Positions 1 through 9,293 are shown, counted from the first letter of the stretch. The stretch: DNA of 64,000 nucleotides from JBHYGK01 sp051859045 (GCA_051859045.1 JBHYGK010000059.1:1-64000); one strand, 5' to 3'. The notes: a model not told the origin generated them from the letters alone. Program-made: numbers and translations.

Positions 1-1
1 C

Positions 2-64
2 GTAGCCGCCGCCGGCCCAGTCGGGGTCGAGCCGGATCGCTTCGCGCTGCAGCGATCGCACTGA
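2..64 (+). CDS. imuA: C-terminal end of probable ImuA (partial at window edge)
   Basis: An open frame enters from the left edge and stops at TGA 62-64, leaving about 20 residues ending in LQRSH. It lies 9 bp upstream of imuB in the same direction, where imuA (a RecA/SulA-like protein) sits in imuA-imuB-dnaE2 mutasome cassettes. Identity rests on position only; the visible residues are too few to recognise the family. Confidence 0.5.
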   Translation, partial: VAAAGPVGVEPDRFALQRSH

Positions 65-73
65 GGCCCGCGC

Positions 74-1669
74 GTGGACGCCTTCTGGGCCTGCCTGGCC
101 CTGCCCGGGCTGTCGCTGGAGGCGGCCTTCCGCGGCGTCGACGCCGGCGCGGCGCCCGCCGCTGGCGCCGCGCACGAGGCCGCGCCGGGCGCCGTCGCGC
201 CTCGCGCCGTCTTCGACGGCCCCGCCAACCGCCCCGCGCTGCACGCGCTCGACGCCGCCGCCCGCGCCGCCGGGCTGCGCCCGGGCCAGCCGCTGGCCGA
301 GGCCCGGGTGCTGCTGCCCACGCTGCACGCGCGCCGCCGCGAGGCCGAGGCCGAGGCCGCCGCGCTCGAACGCCTCGCGGCCTGGGCCTACGGCTTCAGC
401 AGCCAGGTGGTGTGGTCGCCGCCGGACGCGGTGCTGCTGGAGGCCGGCGCCAGCCTGGCGCTGTTCGGCGGCTGGCCTCGGCTGGCGCGGCGGCTGCGCG
501 AGGAGCTCGGCGCGCTCGGCCACGCCCACCGGCTGGCCGCGGCGCCCACGCCGGCCGCGGCCGAGGTGCTGGCGCGCAGCGGCCTCGACATCGCCCTGCC
601 CGGCCACGACGCCACCCGACGCGCGCTGGCCCAGGTGCCGCTCGCGCTGGCGGGGCTGCCCGCGCGCACGGCCGAGGCCCTGCACGGCATGGGGCTGCGC
701 CGGCTGGGCGAGCTGCTGCGGCTGCCGCGCCCGGAGCTGGGCCGGCGCATCGGCGCCGCCGGGCTGGCCCACCTCGAGCGCCTGCTCGGCGAACGGCCGG
801 ACCCGCGGCCGCTGTACCGGCCGCCGGAGCGCTTCGCCGCGAAGGTCGAGTTCGACCACGCCGTCGAGCACCTCGCTGGCCTGCAGTTCTCGCTGCAGCG
901 GCTCACCCGCGAGCTGGCGGCCTTCGTGCTGGGCCGCGACGGCGGCGTGCAGCACTACGCGCTGGCCTTCGCGCACGAGGACCACCCGCCCACCCGGCTG
1001 GAGATCGGCCTGCGCCGGCCCTCGCGCGACGCCGCCGAGCTGTTCGCGTTCGCCCGCGACCGGCTCGAGCGCGTGGCCCTGCCCGGCCCGGCGACGGCGC
1101 TGCACCTGCTGGCCGAGGCGCTGCCGCCGTTCGTGCCCGAGGGCCGCGACCTGTTCGCCAGCGCGCCGCGCGGCGGGCTCGACCTGGCCGGGCTGGAGGA
1201 GCGCCTGCGCGCGCGGCTCGGCGACGACGCGGTGCGCGGGCTGGCCCTGCATCCCGATCCGCGGCCCGAGCACGCCTGGCGCGCCACCCTCGGCGCGCCG
1301 CCGGCGTCCGCCGCCCACGGCGGCTCCGCCACGCACGCCGCGTCGTCCACGCCCGGCGGCGCGGCGCGCCGCCGCGGCCCGCGCGTCGACGCCAGCAGCG
1401 GCATCGACGCCGCCGCGCCCGACGCCCCGCCGCGCCCGCTGTGGCTGCTGCCCGCGCCGATCCCGTTCCGCGGCCGGATCGCGCGCGTGCTCGCGCCGCC
1501 CGAGCGCATCGAGGGCGGCTGGTGGGACGGCGGCGACGTCGAGCGCGACTACGTCATCGCCGAACTCGACACCGGCCAGCGCGCCTGGCTGTTCCGCCCG
1601 GCGCGCGCGGGCGCGACGCCGCCCGGCGCCGGCGCCGAGGGCTGGATGCTGCACGGCTGGTTCGCCTGA
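74..1669 (+). CDS. imuB: ImuB, inactive Y-family polymerase-like mutasome subunit
   Basis: Y-family DNA polymerase homologue of 531 aa that bridges DnaE2 to the beta clamp during SOS-induced translesion synthesis. The N-terminus (DAFWACLALPGLSLEA) aligns with the DinB palm start, but the acidic metal-binding cluster is not preserved, as expected for non-catalytic ImuB. A helix-hairpin-helix-like stretch lies near residues 200-240. The C-terminal tail (ERDYVIAELDTGQRAWLFR and final HGWFA) is typical of ImuB. An alanine-rich low-complexity insert lies around residues 410-455. The GTG start follows the preceding stop by 9 bp, and dnaE2 begins 10 bp after the stop, so the genes form one operon. 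SOS control would come from a promoter upstream of the window. Confidence 0.9.
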   Translation: MDAFWACLALPGLSLEAAFRGVDAGAAPAAGAAHEAAPGAVAPRAVFDGPANRPALHALDAAARAAGLRPGQPLAEARVLLPTLHARRREAEAEAAALERLAAWAYGFSSQVVWSPPDAVLLEAGASLALFGGWPRLARRLREELGALGHAHRLAAAPTPAAAEVLARSGLDIALPGHDATRRALAQVPLALAGLPARTAEALHGMGLRRLGELLRLPRPELGRRIGAAGLAHLERLLGERPDPRPLYRPPERFAAKVEFDHAVEHLAGLQFSLQRLTRELAAFVLGRDGGVQHYALAFAHEDHPPTRLEIGLRRPSRDAAELFAFARDRLERVALPGPATALHLLAEALPPFVPEGRDLFASAPRGGLDLAGLEERLRARLGDDAVRGLALHPDPRPEHAWRATLGAPPASAAHGGSATHAASSTPGGAARRRGPRVDASSGIDAAAPDAPPRPLWLLPAPIPFRGRIARVLAPPERIEGGWWDGGDVERDYVIAELDTGQRAWLFRPARAGATPPGAGAEGWMLHGWFA

Positions 1670-1679
1670 GGCCGCGCGC

Positions 1680-4600
1680 ATGCCCGATGCCACGCCACCC
1701 GACGCGCCGCCGCCAGATGCGGCGCCGCCTGCACCGCCGCCCGCGCCGCCGTCGCAACCCGCGAGACAGCCCCCGCGCACGCTGCGCGCCATGCCCGCGC
1801 CCGCCGCCAACGACGACCCCCACGACGCGCCCAACGCCAACGCCAACGCCGACACCGCCCTGCCGCCCTACGCCGAGCTGCACTGCCTGAGCGACTTCAG
1901 CTTCCTGCGCGGCGCGTCCTCGGCCAGCGAGCTGGTGAAGCGCGCCCAGGCCCTGGGCTACGCCGCGCTGGCGATCACCGACGAGTGCTCGCTGGCCGGG
2001 GTGGTGCGCGCGCTCGAGGCCAGCGAGGCCTGCGGGCTGCCGCTGGTGGTCGGCAGCGAGCTCGCGCTCGCCGACGGCCCGCGGCTGGTGCTGCTGGTCG
2101 AGACGATCGCCGGCTACCGCCACCTGGCCGAGCTGATCACCCGCGGCCGGCGCGCCGCGGCGAAGGGCGGCTACCGGCTGCTGCGCGCCGACCTCGAGGC
2201 CGTCGACACCACCGGCCTGCTCGCGCTGTGGCTGCCGCCGGCCGACTGGCGCGCGCCGCGGGTGCCGGCCGGCGCGGCCCCCGGGGCGAGGCCGCCGGCC
2301 GATCCCGCCTGTGCCGAAGCGCTGGCCTGGGCCGCGGCGCGCTTCCCCGGCCGGCTGTGGATCGCGGTGGAGCTGCACCGCGGCGCCCGCGACCGCCAGC
2401 GCCTGCGCGCGCTCGAGGCGCTGGGCGCGGCGCACGGCCTGCCCCTGGTCGCCAGCGGCGACGTGCACATGCACGTGCGCGGCCGGCGCGCGCTGCAGGA
2501 TGCGCTCACCGCGGTGCGCCTGCGCCGGCCGCTGGCCGACTGCGGCGGCGAGCTGTTCCCCAATGGCGAGCGCCACCTGCGCCCGCGCGAGGTGCTGGCC
2601 GGGCTGTATCCCGACGCGCTGCTGCGCGAGAGCGCCGCCATCGCCGCGCGCTGCGGCTTCTCGCTGCGCGAGCTGCGCTACGACTACCCCGCCGAACTGG
2701 TGCCCGGCGGCGGCACGCCCGACGAGCGCCTGCGCGCGCTCACCCTCGCCGGCGCCCGCGCGCGCTGGCCCGGCGGCCCGCCGGCCCACGTCGAGGCGCT
2801 GCTCGAGCGCGAGCTGGGGCTCATCGCCGAGCTGGGCTACGCGCCGTTCTTCCTCACCGTCGAGGACATCGTGCGCTGGGCGCGCGGCCGCGGGATCCTC
2901 TGCCAGGGCCGCGGCTCGGCGGCCAACTCCGCGGTGTGCTTCTGCCTGGGCATCACCGCGGTCGACCCCGCGCGCAGCCAGCTGCTGTTCGAGCGCTTCC
3001 TCTCGCGCGAGCGCCACGAGCCGCCCGACATCGACGTCGACTTCGAGCACGAGCGCCGCGAGGAGGTCCTGCAGTACGTCTACGCCCGCTACGGCCGCGA
3101 GCGCGCCGCGCTGGCCGCCACCGTCATCACCTGGCAGCGGCCCAGCGCGGTGCGCGCCATCGGCCGCGCGCTGGGCTTCGGCGAGGACCTGCTCGATGCG
3201 TTCTCGCGGGTGTCGGGGCGCGGCTGGTCGGGGGTGTCGATGGACGCGCGCCTCGCCGAGCTGGGGCTCGACCCGGCCACGCCGGGCCTGCGCGCGCTGG
3301 TGGCGCTGGCCGAGCAGCTCATCGGCCGCCCGCGCCACCTCTCCCAGCACGTCGGCGGCTTCGTCATCGCCGACCAGCCGCTGTGGACGCTGGTGCCGGT
3401 CGAGAACGCCGCGATGCCCGAGCGCACGATCATCCAGTGGGACAAGGACGACCTCGAGACGCTGGGCCTGCTGAAGGTCGACTGCCTGGCGCTGGGCATG
3501 CTCAGCGCGATGCGCCGCTGCCTCGACCTGGTCGCCGCCAGCGGCGGGCCCCGGCTGGGCCTGGCCGACATCCCCGCCGAGGACGCGGCCACCTACGCGA
3601 TGCTGCAGCAGGCCGACAGCGTGGGCGTGTTCCAGGTGGAGTCGCGCGCGCAGATGGCGATGCTGCCCAGGCTCAAGCCCGCGCGCTTCTACGACCTGGT
3701 GATCCAGGTGGCGATCGTGCGCCCCGGCCCGATCCAGGGCGGCATGGTGCATCCCTACCTGCGCCGGCGCCTGGGCCGCGAGCCGGCGGACTGCGCGCGG
3801 CCCGAGCTCGAGCCGGTGCTGGGGCGCACGCTGGGCGTGCCGATCTTCCAGGAGCAGGTGATGCACCTGGCGATGGTGGCGGCCGGCTTCAGCGCCGGCG
3901 AGGCCGACCAGCTCAGGCGCGCGATGGCCGCGTGGAAGCGCCGCGGCGGCCTGGAGGCCTGGCGCGAGCGCCTGCTCGCGGGCATGGCCCGCAACGGCTA
4001 CCCGGCCGCGTTCGCCGAGCGCATCTGCGAGCAGATCAAGGGCTTCGGCGAGTACGGCTTCCCCGAGTCGCACGCCGCCAGCTTCGCGCTGCTGGCCTAC
4101 GCCTCGTCGTGGCTGAAGTGCCACCACCCCGCGGCCTTCCTGGCCGCGCTGCTCAACGCCCAGCCGATGGGCTTCTACGCACCGGCGCAGCTGGTGGCCG
4201 ATGCGCGCCGGCACGGCGTGCCGGTGCTGGGGCCGGACGTCACCGCCAGCGGCGTGGAGGCGCGGCTGGAGCCGCTGCGCCGGCGCGACGGCGGCGAGCC
4301 GGTGCTGGCGGTGCGGCTGGGCCTGGGGATGGTGCGCGGGCTGGCGCGCGACGCCGCGGCGCGGATCGAGGCGGTCTACGCCGGCGCCGTCGAGCGCGAG
4401 GCCGCCGGCGGCGATGGCGCGCGGGGCGAGGCCCCCGCGCCGCCCGACGTCGCCACCCTCGCCCGCCGCGCCCGGCTCGACCGGCGCGCGCTGCAGGCGC
4501 TGGCCGAGGCCGGCGCGCTGACCCGCCTCAGCGGCCACCGCCACCGCGCGGCCTGGGACGTGGCCGCGGCCGCCGAGGCCCCGGTGCTGGCCGAGGCCAC

Positions 4601-5054
4601 GCCGCGCGAGCGCCGGGTGCCGCTGCCGCTGCCCGACCTGCACGCCGAGGTCCACGCCGACTACGCCAGCCTCGGCCTGAGCCTGCGCGCGCATCCGCTC
4701 GGCCTGCTGCGCGCGCAGCTGCGCGCTCGGCGGATCCGCCGCGCCAGCGAGCTGCCCGCGCTGCGCGACGGCGCGCGGGTGCGCGCCGCCGGCCTGGTCA
4801 CCTGCCGCCAGCGCCCGGGCACCGCCAGCGGCGTCACCTTCGTCACCCTCGAAGACGAGTCCGGCCTGCTCAACGTGGTGGTCTGGCGCGACCTGGCCGA
4901 GCGCCAGCGGCGGGTGCTGCTGGAGTCCACCCTGCTCGGCGTCGAGGGCCGGCTGGAGCAGCGCGACGGCGTGCTGCACCTGGTGGCCGAGCGGCTGGGC
5001 GACCTCAGCGCGATGCTGCAGGGGCTGCCGGCGGGATCGCGCGACTTCCACTGA
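1680..5054 (+). CDS. dnaE2: Error-prone DNA polymerase DnaE2 (ImuC)
   Basis: C-family polymerase of up to 1124 aa performing mutagenic lesion bypass in the ImuA-ImuB-DnaE2 complex. A PHP domain starts near residue 62 (ELHCLSDFSFLRGAS). The polymerase palm carries the catalytic aspartates in PPDIDVDFEHERRE (about residue 450), with a third in KVDCLALGML. A helix-hairpin-helix region and a C-terminal OB fold (VRAAGLVTCRQRPG, near residue 1035) follow. Length and the DnaE2-type OB tail separate it from the replicative DnaE1. The first 60 residues are Pro/Ala-rich and unconserved in look; an in-frame ATG at 1791 (Met38) is a credible alternative start. It is the last gene of the cassette and is followed by a strong hairpin. 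Confidence 0.95.
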   Translation: MPDATPPDAPPPDAAPPAPPPAPPSQPARQPPRTLRAMPAPAANDDPHDAPNANANADTALPPYAELHCLSDFSFLRGASSASELVKRAQALGYAALAITDECSLAGVVRALEASEACGLPLVVGSELALADGPRLVLLVETIAGYRHLAELITRGRRAAAKGGYRLLRADLEAVDTTGLLALWLPPADWRAPRVPAGAAPGARPPADPACAEALAWAAARFPGRLWIAVELHRGARDRQRLRALEALGAAHGLPLVASGDVHMHVRGRRALQDALTAVRLRRPLADCGGELFPNGERHLRPREVLAGLYPDALLRESAAIAARCGFSLRELRYDYPAELVPGGGTPDERLRALTLAGARARWPGGPPAHVEALLERELGLIAELGYAPFFLTVEDIVRWARGRGILCQGRGSAANSAVCFCLGITAVDPARSQLLFERFLSRERHEPPDIDVDFEHERREEVLQYVYARYGRERAALAATVITWQRPSAVRAIGRALGFGEDLLDAFSRVSGRGWSGVSMDARLAELGLDPATPGLRALVALAEQLIGRPRHLSQHVGGFVIADQPLWTLVPVENAAMPERTIIQWDKDDLETLGLLKVDCLALGMLSAMRRCLDLVAASGGPRLGLADIPAEDAATYAMLQQADSVGVFQVESRAQMAMLPRLKPARFYDLVIQVAIVRPGPIQGGMVHPYLRRRLGREPADCARPELEPVLGRTLGVPIFQEQVMHLAMVAAGFSAGEADQLRRAMAAWKRRGGLEAWRERLLAGMARNGYPAAFAERICEQIKGFGEYGFPESHAASFALLAYASSWLKCHHPAAFLAALLNAQPMGFYAPAQLVADARRHGVPVLGPDVTASGVEARLEPLRRRDGGEPVLAVRLGLGMVRGLARDAAARIEAVYAGAVEREAAGGDGARGEAPAPPDVATLARRARLDRRALQALAEAGALTRLSGHRHRAAWDVAAAAEAPVLAEATPRERRVPLPLPDLHAEVHADYASLGLSLRAHPLGLLRAQLRARRIRRASELPALRDGARVRAAGLVTCRQRPGTASGVTFVTLEDESGLLNVVVWRDLAERQRRVLLESTLLGVEGRLEQRDGVLHLVAERLGDLSAMLQGLPAGSRDFH

Positions 5055-5092
5055 GCCCGCGCCGGGCCGGACGCGCGCGCGGGGCCCGGACG

Positions 5093-5123
5093 CGACGACG
5101 CCCGCGCGGGGCGGGCGTCGTCG
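5093..5123. terminator. Bidirectional hairpin between dnaE2 and the convergent gene
   Basis: Perfect 13-bp inverted repeat (arms 5093-5105 and 5111-5123, 5-nt loop) lying between the 3' ends of two convergent genes. There is no T-tract, as is common in high-GC genomes. Confidence 0.6.
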
Positions 5124-5150
5124 GTGGCCGGCGCGGGCGGCGGGGGCCGG

Positions 5151-5711
5151 TCAGAACAGCTCGACGTCGTCGCTGCCGTTGCTGCGGTCGGCCATGCGCT
5201 GCATGAACTGGTCGACGGCCTGCTGCACCGGCATGCCGTGCACCAGCACGGCCTCGAACATCTCGACCTCCTCGGGCATCGAGTAGCGCGCGCGGATCGC
5301 CTGCTGCAGCGAGGACCACTCGCTGGCGGAATCGGCGCGGGCGGAGTCGGCCACCAGCTCGGCGAGCATGGCCAGGCTGTGGTTGACGTGCGAGAGCCGC
5401 TGGGCGAGGCGGTCGTAGAACTGGAACGCGATGATCGACTGGTTGACCATGCCCGAGACGCTGGTGGTCGCGTCGCGCAGGCGGCCCTTCATCGCGCCCT
5501 CCTCGCCATCGTCCGACAGCGCGTTGACGGTGGTGGCGATCTGCCCCATCTGCCCCGCCATCGTGGTGAAGGTGTCGGTCAGCACCGCGACCGAGCGGTC
5601 GCTGTCCTTCATCGCCGACTCGATCTGTGCCACCGCCAGCTCCATCATCAGCACCGTCTCGCGCACCTGCGTCCAACGGTTGCCGGCGTCACCGGCTTCA
5701 TGTTGCGTCAT
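5151..5711 (-). CDS. Hypothetical chemotaxis/signalling-associated helical protein
   Basis: Predicted soluble 186-aa, mostly helical protein. The ATG at 5711 is chosen because a GGGGGAG ribosome site precedes it, although the frame stays open upstream. The middle contains FQFYDRLAQRLSHVNHSLAM, recalling the FQD/YDR-Q helix of CheZ-like phosphatases and proteins encoded beside chemotaxis or type IV pilus signalling genes. The N-terminal half (MMELAVAQIESAMKDSD) looks like a coiled helix pair. No chemotaxis gene is adjacent, so the role is inferred weakly. It may bind a response regulator or receptor; no catalytic motif is certain. Confidence 0.65.
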   Translation of the reverse strand: MTQHEAGDAGNRWTQVRETVLMMELAVAQIESAMKDSDRSVAVLTDTFTTMAGQMGQIATTVNALSDDGEEGAMKGRLRDATTSVSGMVNQSIIAFQFYDRLAQRLSHVNHSLAMLAELVADSARADSASEWSSLQQAIRARYSMPEEVEMFEAVLVHGMPVQQAVDQFMQRMADRSNGSDDVELF

Positions 5712-5892
5712 CGCGACTCCCCCTTGCGTGCGTGGCAGGCCCTGCCGGATCCAGCGCCCCGTCGCTGGCCAACGGGGCGGCGGACGGGACCCGGTCAGGG
5801 GTGGGTGGCGCCCTGCCGGACGCCGCCTGAAGGGCATATCGGCCGCGCGGCCGGAAACGTGAGGCCGCCCGGGCGCGGGCGGCGGCCGGCCC

Positions 5893-6789
5893 TCAGGCGC
5901 CGGCCGGGACCGGGCCGGGGGCCCCGCCCCCGGCCATGAAGGCGGCGATCCGGGCCGCGGGGACCTCGGGCCGGCGCATCCAGGCGAAATGGTCGGGCCG
6001 GGCGCCCAGCGCGGCGGCATCCAGCACCTCCAGCTCGCGCCGCCCCGGGCCGAGCTTGCCCAGCAGGGCGCGCATCGAGGCCGGCGGACCCAGCGCGTCC
6101 GCGCTGAAGAGCAGCCCCAGCGCGGGCTGGCCCAGCCGGGCCAGGCCGGCCTCGAGGTCCTCGCCCAGCGCCGGCACCTCGTAGCGCCCGCTGCGCCCGC
6201 TGCGGACCCAGTCGCGGATCACCCCGCGCGCCTCGCGCCCGGCGAAGCGCAGCGCCCGCCCGGGCAGGTGCCCGACCACGGCCGCGGCCGCCGACACCAG
6301 CGCGAACGCCGGCGGCAGCAGCCCGCGCATCGGCCAGGGGAAATGCGGGGGATGCGGCACCCCGGTGGCGACCAGCACCAGCCCCGAGCCGCTGGCCGGC
6401 TGCCGGGCCAGCTGCAGCGCCGCGAACTGGCCGCCCAGGCTGTGCCCGCCGACGTGCCAGGTGCGCCCGGGCAGGGCCGTGCGGGCGGCCTCGAGCGCGG
6501 CGGGCAGGTCCTCGCCCAGCAGCTCGCGGTAGCCCCAGTCCTGGCGGCGCGACGCGCGCCGGTCGCTGCTGCCCATCCCGCGCCACTCGTGCACGACGCT
6601 GGCGATGCCGTGCCCGGCGAGCGCGGCGGCGAAGCGGTCGTACTGGCGGGCGGTGACCCCGAGCGCGGGGATGAAGAACAGCGCGTGCTCGGCCTCGGCG
6701 GGCCCGTGCAGGCGCAGGCGGGCGGCATGGCCGTCGCCGGCGCGCACGTCGAGCTCGCGCGGGGCGTCGGAGGGGGCGTGGGTGGGCAT
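5893..6789 (-). CDS. Alpha/beta-fold hydrolase
   Basis: Serine hydrolase of 298 aa with an alpha/beta fold. The nucleophile elbow is GGHSLGGQ (Ser117), the oxyanion region FFIPALGVTARQYDRF, and the catalytic His is probably in PDHFAWMR near the C-terminus. The pattern matches the COG4757-type predicted hydrolases rather than a named enzyme; the substrate is unknown. There is no signal peptide, so it is probably cytoplasmic. It is divergent from the DUF5916 protein with about 90 bp between the starts. Confidence 0.8.
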   Translation of the reverse strand: MPTHAPSDAPRELDVRAGDGHAARLRLHGPAEAEHALFFIPALGVTARQYDRFAAALAGHGIASVVHEWRGMGSSDRRASRRQDWGYRELLGEDLPAALEAARTALPGRTWHVGGHSLGGQFAALQLARQPASGSGLVLVATGVPHPPHFPWPMRGLLPPAFALVSAAAAVVGHLPGRALRFAGREARGVIRDWVRSGRSGRYEVPALGEDLEAGLARLGQPALGLLFSADALGPPASMRALLGKLGPGRRELEVLDAAALGARPDHFAWMRRPEVPAARIAAFMAGGGAPGPVPAGA

Positions 6790-6882
6790 GGGCCGAGGAT
6801 GCCGAGCCGGCGCGGCGGCGCGCAAGCCCGGCCATGACCACCGGCCCGTGGGTCGCCGCCCGCGCCCGCCTAGAATGCGCGC

Positions 6883-9156
6883 ATGCCCCCCTCCCCGCCC
6901 CGCCCCCGCCGCCTCGCGGCCGCCCTCGCGCTCGCCCTGGCCAGCCCCCTCCCCGCCCTCGCCGACGTCGCCGTCGGCCCCGACGACGGCGGCCCGCGCA
7001 TCCGCGTGGACGGCCGCCTCGACGAGGCCGCGTGGGCGGAGGCGCAGGTGTTCGAGGACTTCGTCGTCACCCAGCCCTACACGCTGGAGCGCCCGTCCAC
7101 CCGGACCGTGGTGCGCCTGCTGTCCACCGCCGAGGGCATCGCGGTGGGCTTCGACATCGAGCAGCCCGCGTCGATGCCGCGCCTGCGCCCGCGCCTGGAG
7201 CGCGACCAGCGCCGCCCCTCCGACCGGGTCAACGTGGTGATCGACTTCGACGCCGACGGCCGCGTGGCCTACGACTTCGCGGTGCTGCTCTCGGGCTCGA
7301 TCCAGGACGACGTGATCACCGAGGAGCGCCGCTTCAACCCCGACTGGGACGGCGACTGGCAGTGGGCGGTGGACGAGGACGCCGACGGCTGGCGGGTCGA
7401 GGTGCTGATCCCGTGGACCACCGCGACCATGCGCGACGCCGGCGCGCCCACGCGCGAGATCGCGGTGTACTTCGACCGCGTCGTCGGCGCCAGCGAGGAG
7501 CGCCACGCATCCCCGGCCGCGAGCTTCGAGCGCGCGCGCTTCGTCTCGGACTTCCGGCGCATCACGATCCCCCAGCACCGCGCCCAGCTGCTGCGCGTGT
7601 TCCCCTACGCCACCCTGCTGCAGGACCTGCGCGACGGCGGCGACCCCGAGGCCAAGGCCGGCGTCGACCTGCTGTGGAAGCCCTCGGCGGGCTTCCAGCT
7701 GGCCGCCACGCTCAACCCCGACTTCGGCCAGGTCGAGGCCGACGAGCTGGTGGTCAACTTCGACGCCGTCGAGACCTACTTCAGCGACAAGCGCCCGTTC
7801 TTCACCGAGAACCAGGGCGCGTTCGACCTGCGCACGCCCGACGGCGGCCAGCTGGTCTACACCCGGCGCATCGGCGGGCCCGCCGATGGCGGCGACGGCG
7901 CGGCCGACATCACCGGCGCGATCAAGCTCAACGGCTCGCTCGGCGGGCTGGGCTGGGGCGTGCTGGCGGCCGAGGAGGCCGATGCCGACGGCCGCGGCTT
8001 CGGCGTGCTGCGCCTGCTCGGCCAGGCCTCGCCGACGCTGGGCCTCGGCTGGCTGGGCACGCACGTCGATCGCCCCGCGCTGGCGCGCCAGGCCATGGTC
8101 AACGCGGCGGACGCGCAGTGGCGCCCGAGCGCGACCACCCTGGTCAGCGCGCAGCTGCTGGCCAGCGACGTGCGCGCGCCGGCGCGCGATCGCCGCGGCA
8201 GCGGCGGCTGGGTGCGCGCCGACTGGGAGCCCGCGGGCGACTGGCGCGGCACGCTCGAGGCCACCCGCTTCGGCCGCGACCTCGACTTCAGCGACCTCGG
8301 CTTCCAGCGCCGCGCCGGGCTCGACCAGCTGCGCGGCTTCGTCGAATGGCGCCAGCCCGGCGACCCGGCCGCGGGCGTGGCGCTGCGGCGCTGGCAGTCG
8401 AACCTGGTCGCGCGCGCGAACGCCGACGGCGCGCGCCTGCCGTCCACGCTGGACCTCGTGCGCACCACCGACCTCGCGGACGGCCGGCAGTGGTCGGCCG
8501 AGCTCGGCCTCACCTCCAGCGGCGTCGACGACCAGATCTCGCGCGGGAACGGCGATTGGCGCCGGCCGGCGCGGGCCTGGGCCTGGCTGGACTGGCGGTC
8601 CTCGGCGCGCGGCGGCGTGCAGTGGGAGCTCGAGGGCGGCAGCTACCAGGAGGGCCTCGCCGGCTGGGCGCAGCAGGCCGAGGTGGAGGTCAGCTGGACC
8701 GCGAGCGACACGCTGTCGCTGTCGCTGGAGGGCGGCGTGCTGCGCAGCCGCGACTGGATCGTCTGGCGCGGCGGCGACCGCTTCGCCCGCCACCGCCGCT
8801 CGCTGCGCGAGGCCGCGCTCAACCTCAGCTGGTTCCCCGGCCGCGACCACGAGCTGCGCCTGAAGACGCAGTGGCTTGGCCTGGTCGCGACCCGCGGCGA
8901 GGCCTACGCGCTGGGCCCCGACGGGGCCATGGCGCCGCTGGGCCTGGCCGAGGACGATTTCGCGATCGACTCGTTCGGCGTGCAGCTGCGCTACCGCTAC
9001 GCCTTCGACGCGCAGCGCGAGCTCTACCTCGTGTGGTCGCGCGGCGGCGAGGCCTTCAGCGAGGGCCTGGACGCCGCCGACCGCGGGCGCTTCGAGGACG
9101 CGCTCCGGCTCGTCGACGCCGACCAGCTGATGGCGAAGCTGCGCTGGCGGTTCTGA
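6883..9156 (+). CDS. DUF5916 / CBM9-like outer-membrane protein
   Basis: Exported 757-aa protein. A signal peptide (hydrophobic LAAALALALASPLPALA) is followed by a family-9 carbohydrate-binding-like domain (RIRVDGRLDEAAWAEA, then VNVVIDFDADGRVAYDF), as in DUF5916 proteins. The remainder, including FFTENQGAFDL, is rich in alternating beta strands and ends in LRWRF with a terminal aromatic residue, fitting an outer-membrane barrel. Family members are common in Xanthomonadales and Bacteroidetes; their function is poorly defined, perhaps binding or uptake of a polymer. Single gene, divergent from the hydrolase. Confidence 0.85.
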   Translation: MPPSPPRPRRLAAALALALASPLPALADVAVGPDDGGPRIRVDGRLDEAAWAEAQVFEDFVVTQPYTLERPSTRTVVRLLSTAEGIAVGFDIEQPASMPRLRPRLERDQRRPSDRVNVVIDFDADGRVAYDFAVLLSGSIQDDVITEERRFNPDWDGDWQWAVDEDADGWRVEVLIPWTTATMRDAGAPTREIAVYFDRVVGASEERHASPAASFERARFVSDFRRITIPQHRAQLLRVFPYATLLQDLRDGGDPEAKAGVDLLWKPSAGFQLAATLNPDFGQVEADELVVNFDAVETYFSDKRPFFTENQGAFDLRTPDGGQLVYTRRIGGPADGGDGAADITGAIKLNGSLGGLGWGVLAAEEADADGRGFGVLRLLGQASPTLGLGWLGTHVDRPALARQAMVNAADAQWRPSATTLVSAQLLASDVRAPARDRRGSGGWVRADWEPAGDWRGTLEATRFGRDLDFSDLGFQRRAGLDQLRGFVEWRQPGDPAAGVALRRWQSNLVARANADGARLPSTLDLVRTTDLADGRQWSAELGLTSSGVDDQISRGNGDWRRPARAWAWLDWRSSARGGVQWELEGGSYQEGLAGWAQQAEVEVSWTASDTLSLSLEGGVLRSRDWIVWRGGDRFARHRRSLREAALNLSWFPGRDHELRLKTQWLGLVATRGEAYALGPDGAMAPLGLAEDDFAIDSFGVQLRYRYAFDAQRELYLVWSRGGEAFSEGLDAADRGRFEDALRLVDADQLMAKLRWRF

Positions 9157-9157
9157 G

Positions 9158-9225
9158 CGCGCCTCCACGGCACGCTCACGGCCGCTGCACCGCGCGCTCA
9201 CGAAGGCTGCACCGCGCCTCCACGG
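9158..9225. repeat. 22-bp tandem repeat pair flanked by 13-bp direct repeats
   Basis: Two 22-bp units sit head to tail at 9174-9195 and 9196-9217 and differ only at three adjacent bases. An exact 13-bp word, CGCGCCTCCACGG, flanks the pair at 9158-9170 and 9213-9225. The block occupies the leader or promoter region of the fasciclin gene. The unit length is about two helical turns, so it could be a regulator array or simply a slippage product. Confidence 0.75.
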
Positions 9226-9293
9226 GCATGCGGGAAGGATGCGTCCCGTGCCCAGCGGGGCACGTCCCTCCCCACCCTTCCTTGGAGTCACGC

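Noticed and set aside
1554..5051. Open frame of more than 1100 codons opposite dnaE2
   Set aside because: High G+C depletes stop codons; the product is compositionally biased (His/Gln/Ala/Arg-rich) and opposes a well-recognised polymerase.
5893..9291. Long minus-strand frame opposite the DUF5916 gene
   Set aside because: Only its end (5893-6789) encodes a real hydrolase; the rest is a shadow of the gene on the plus strand.
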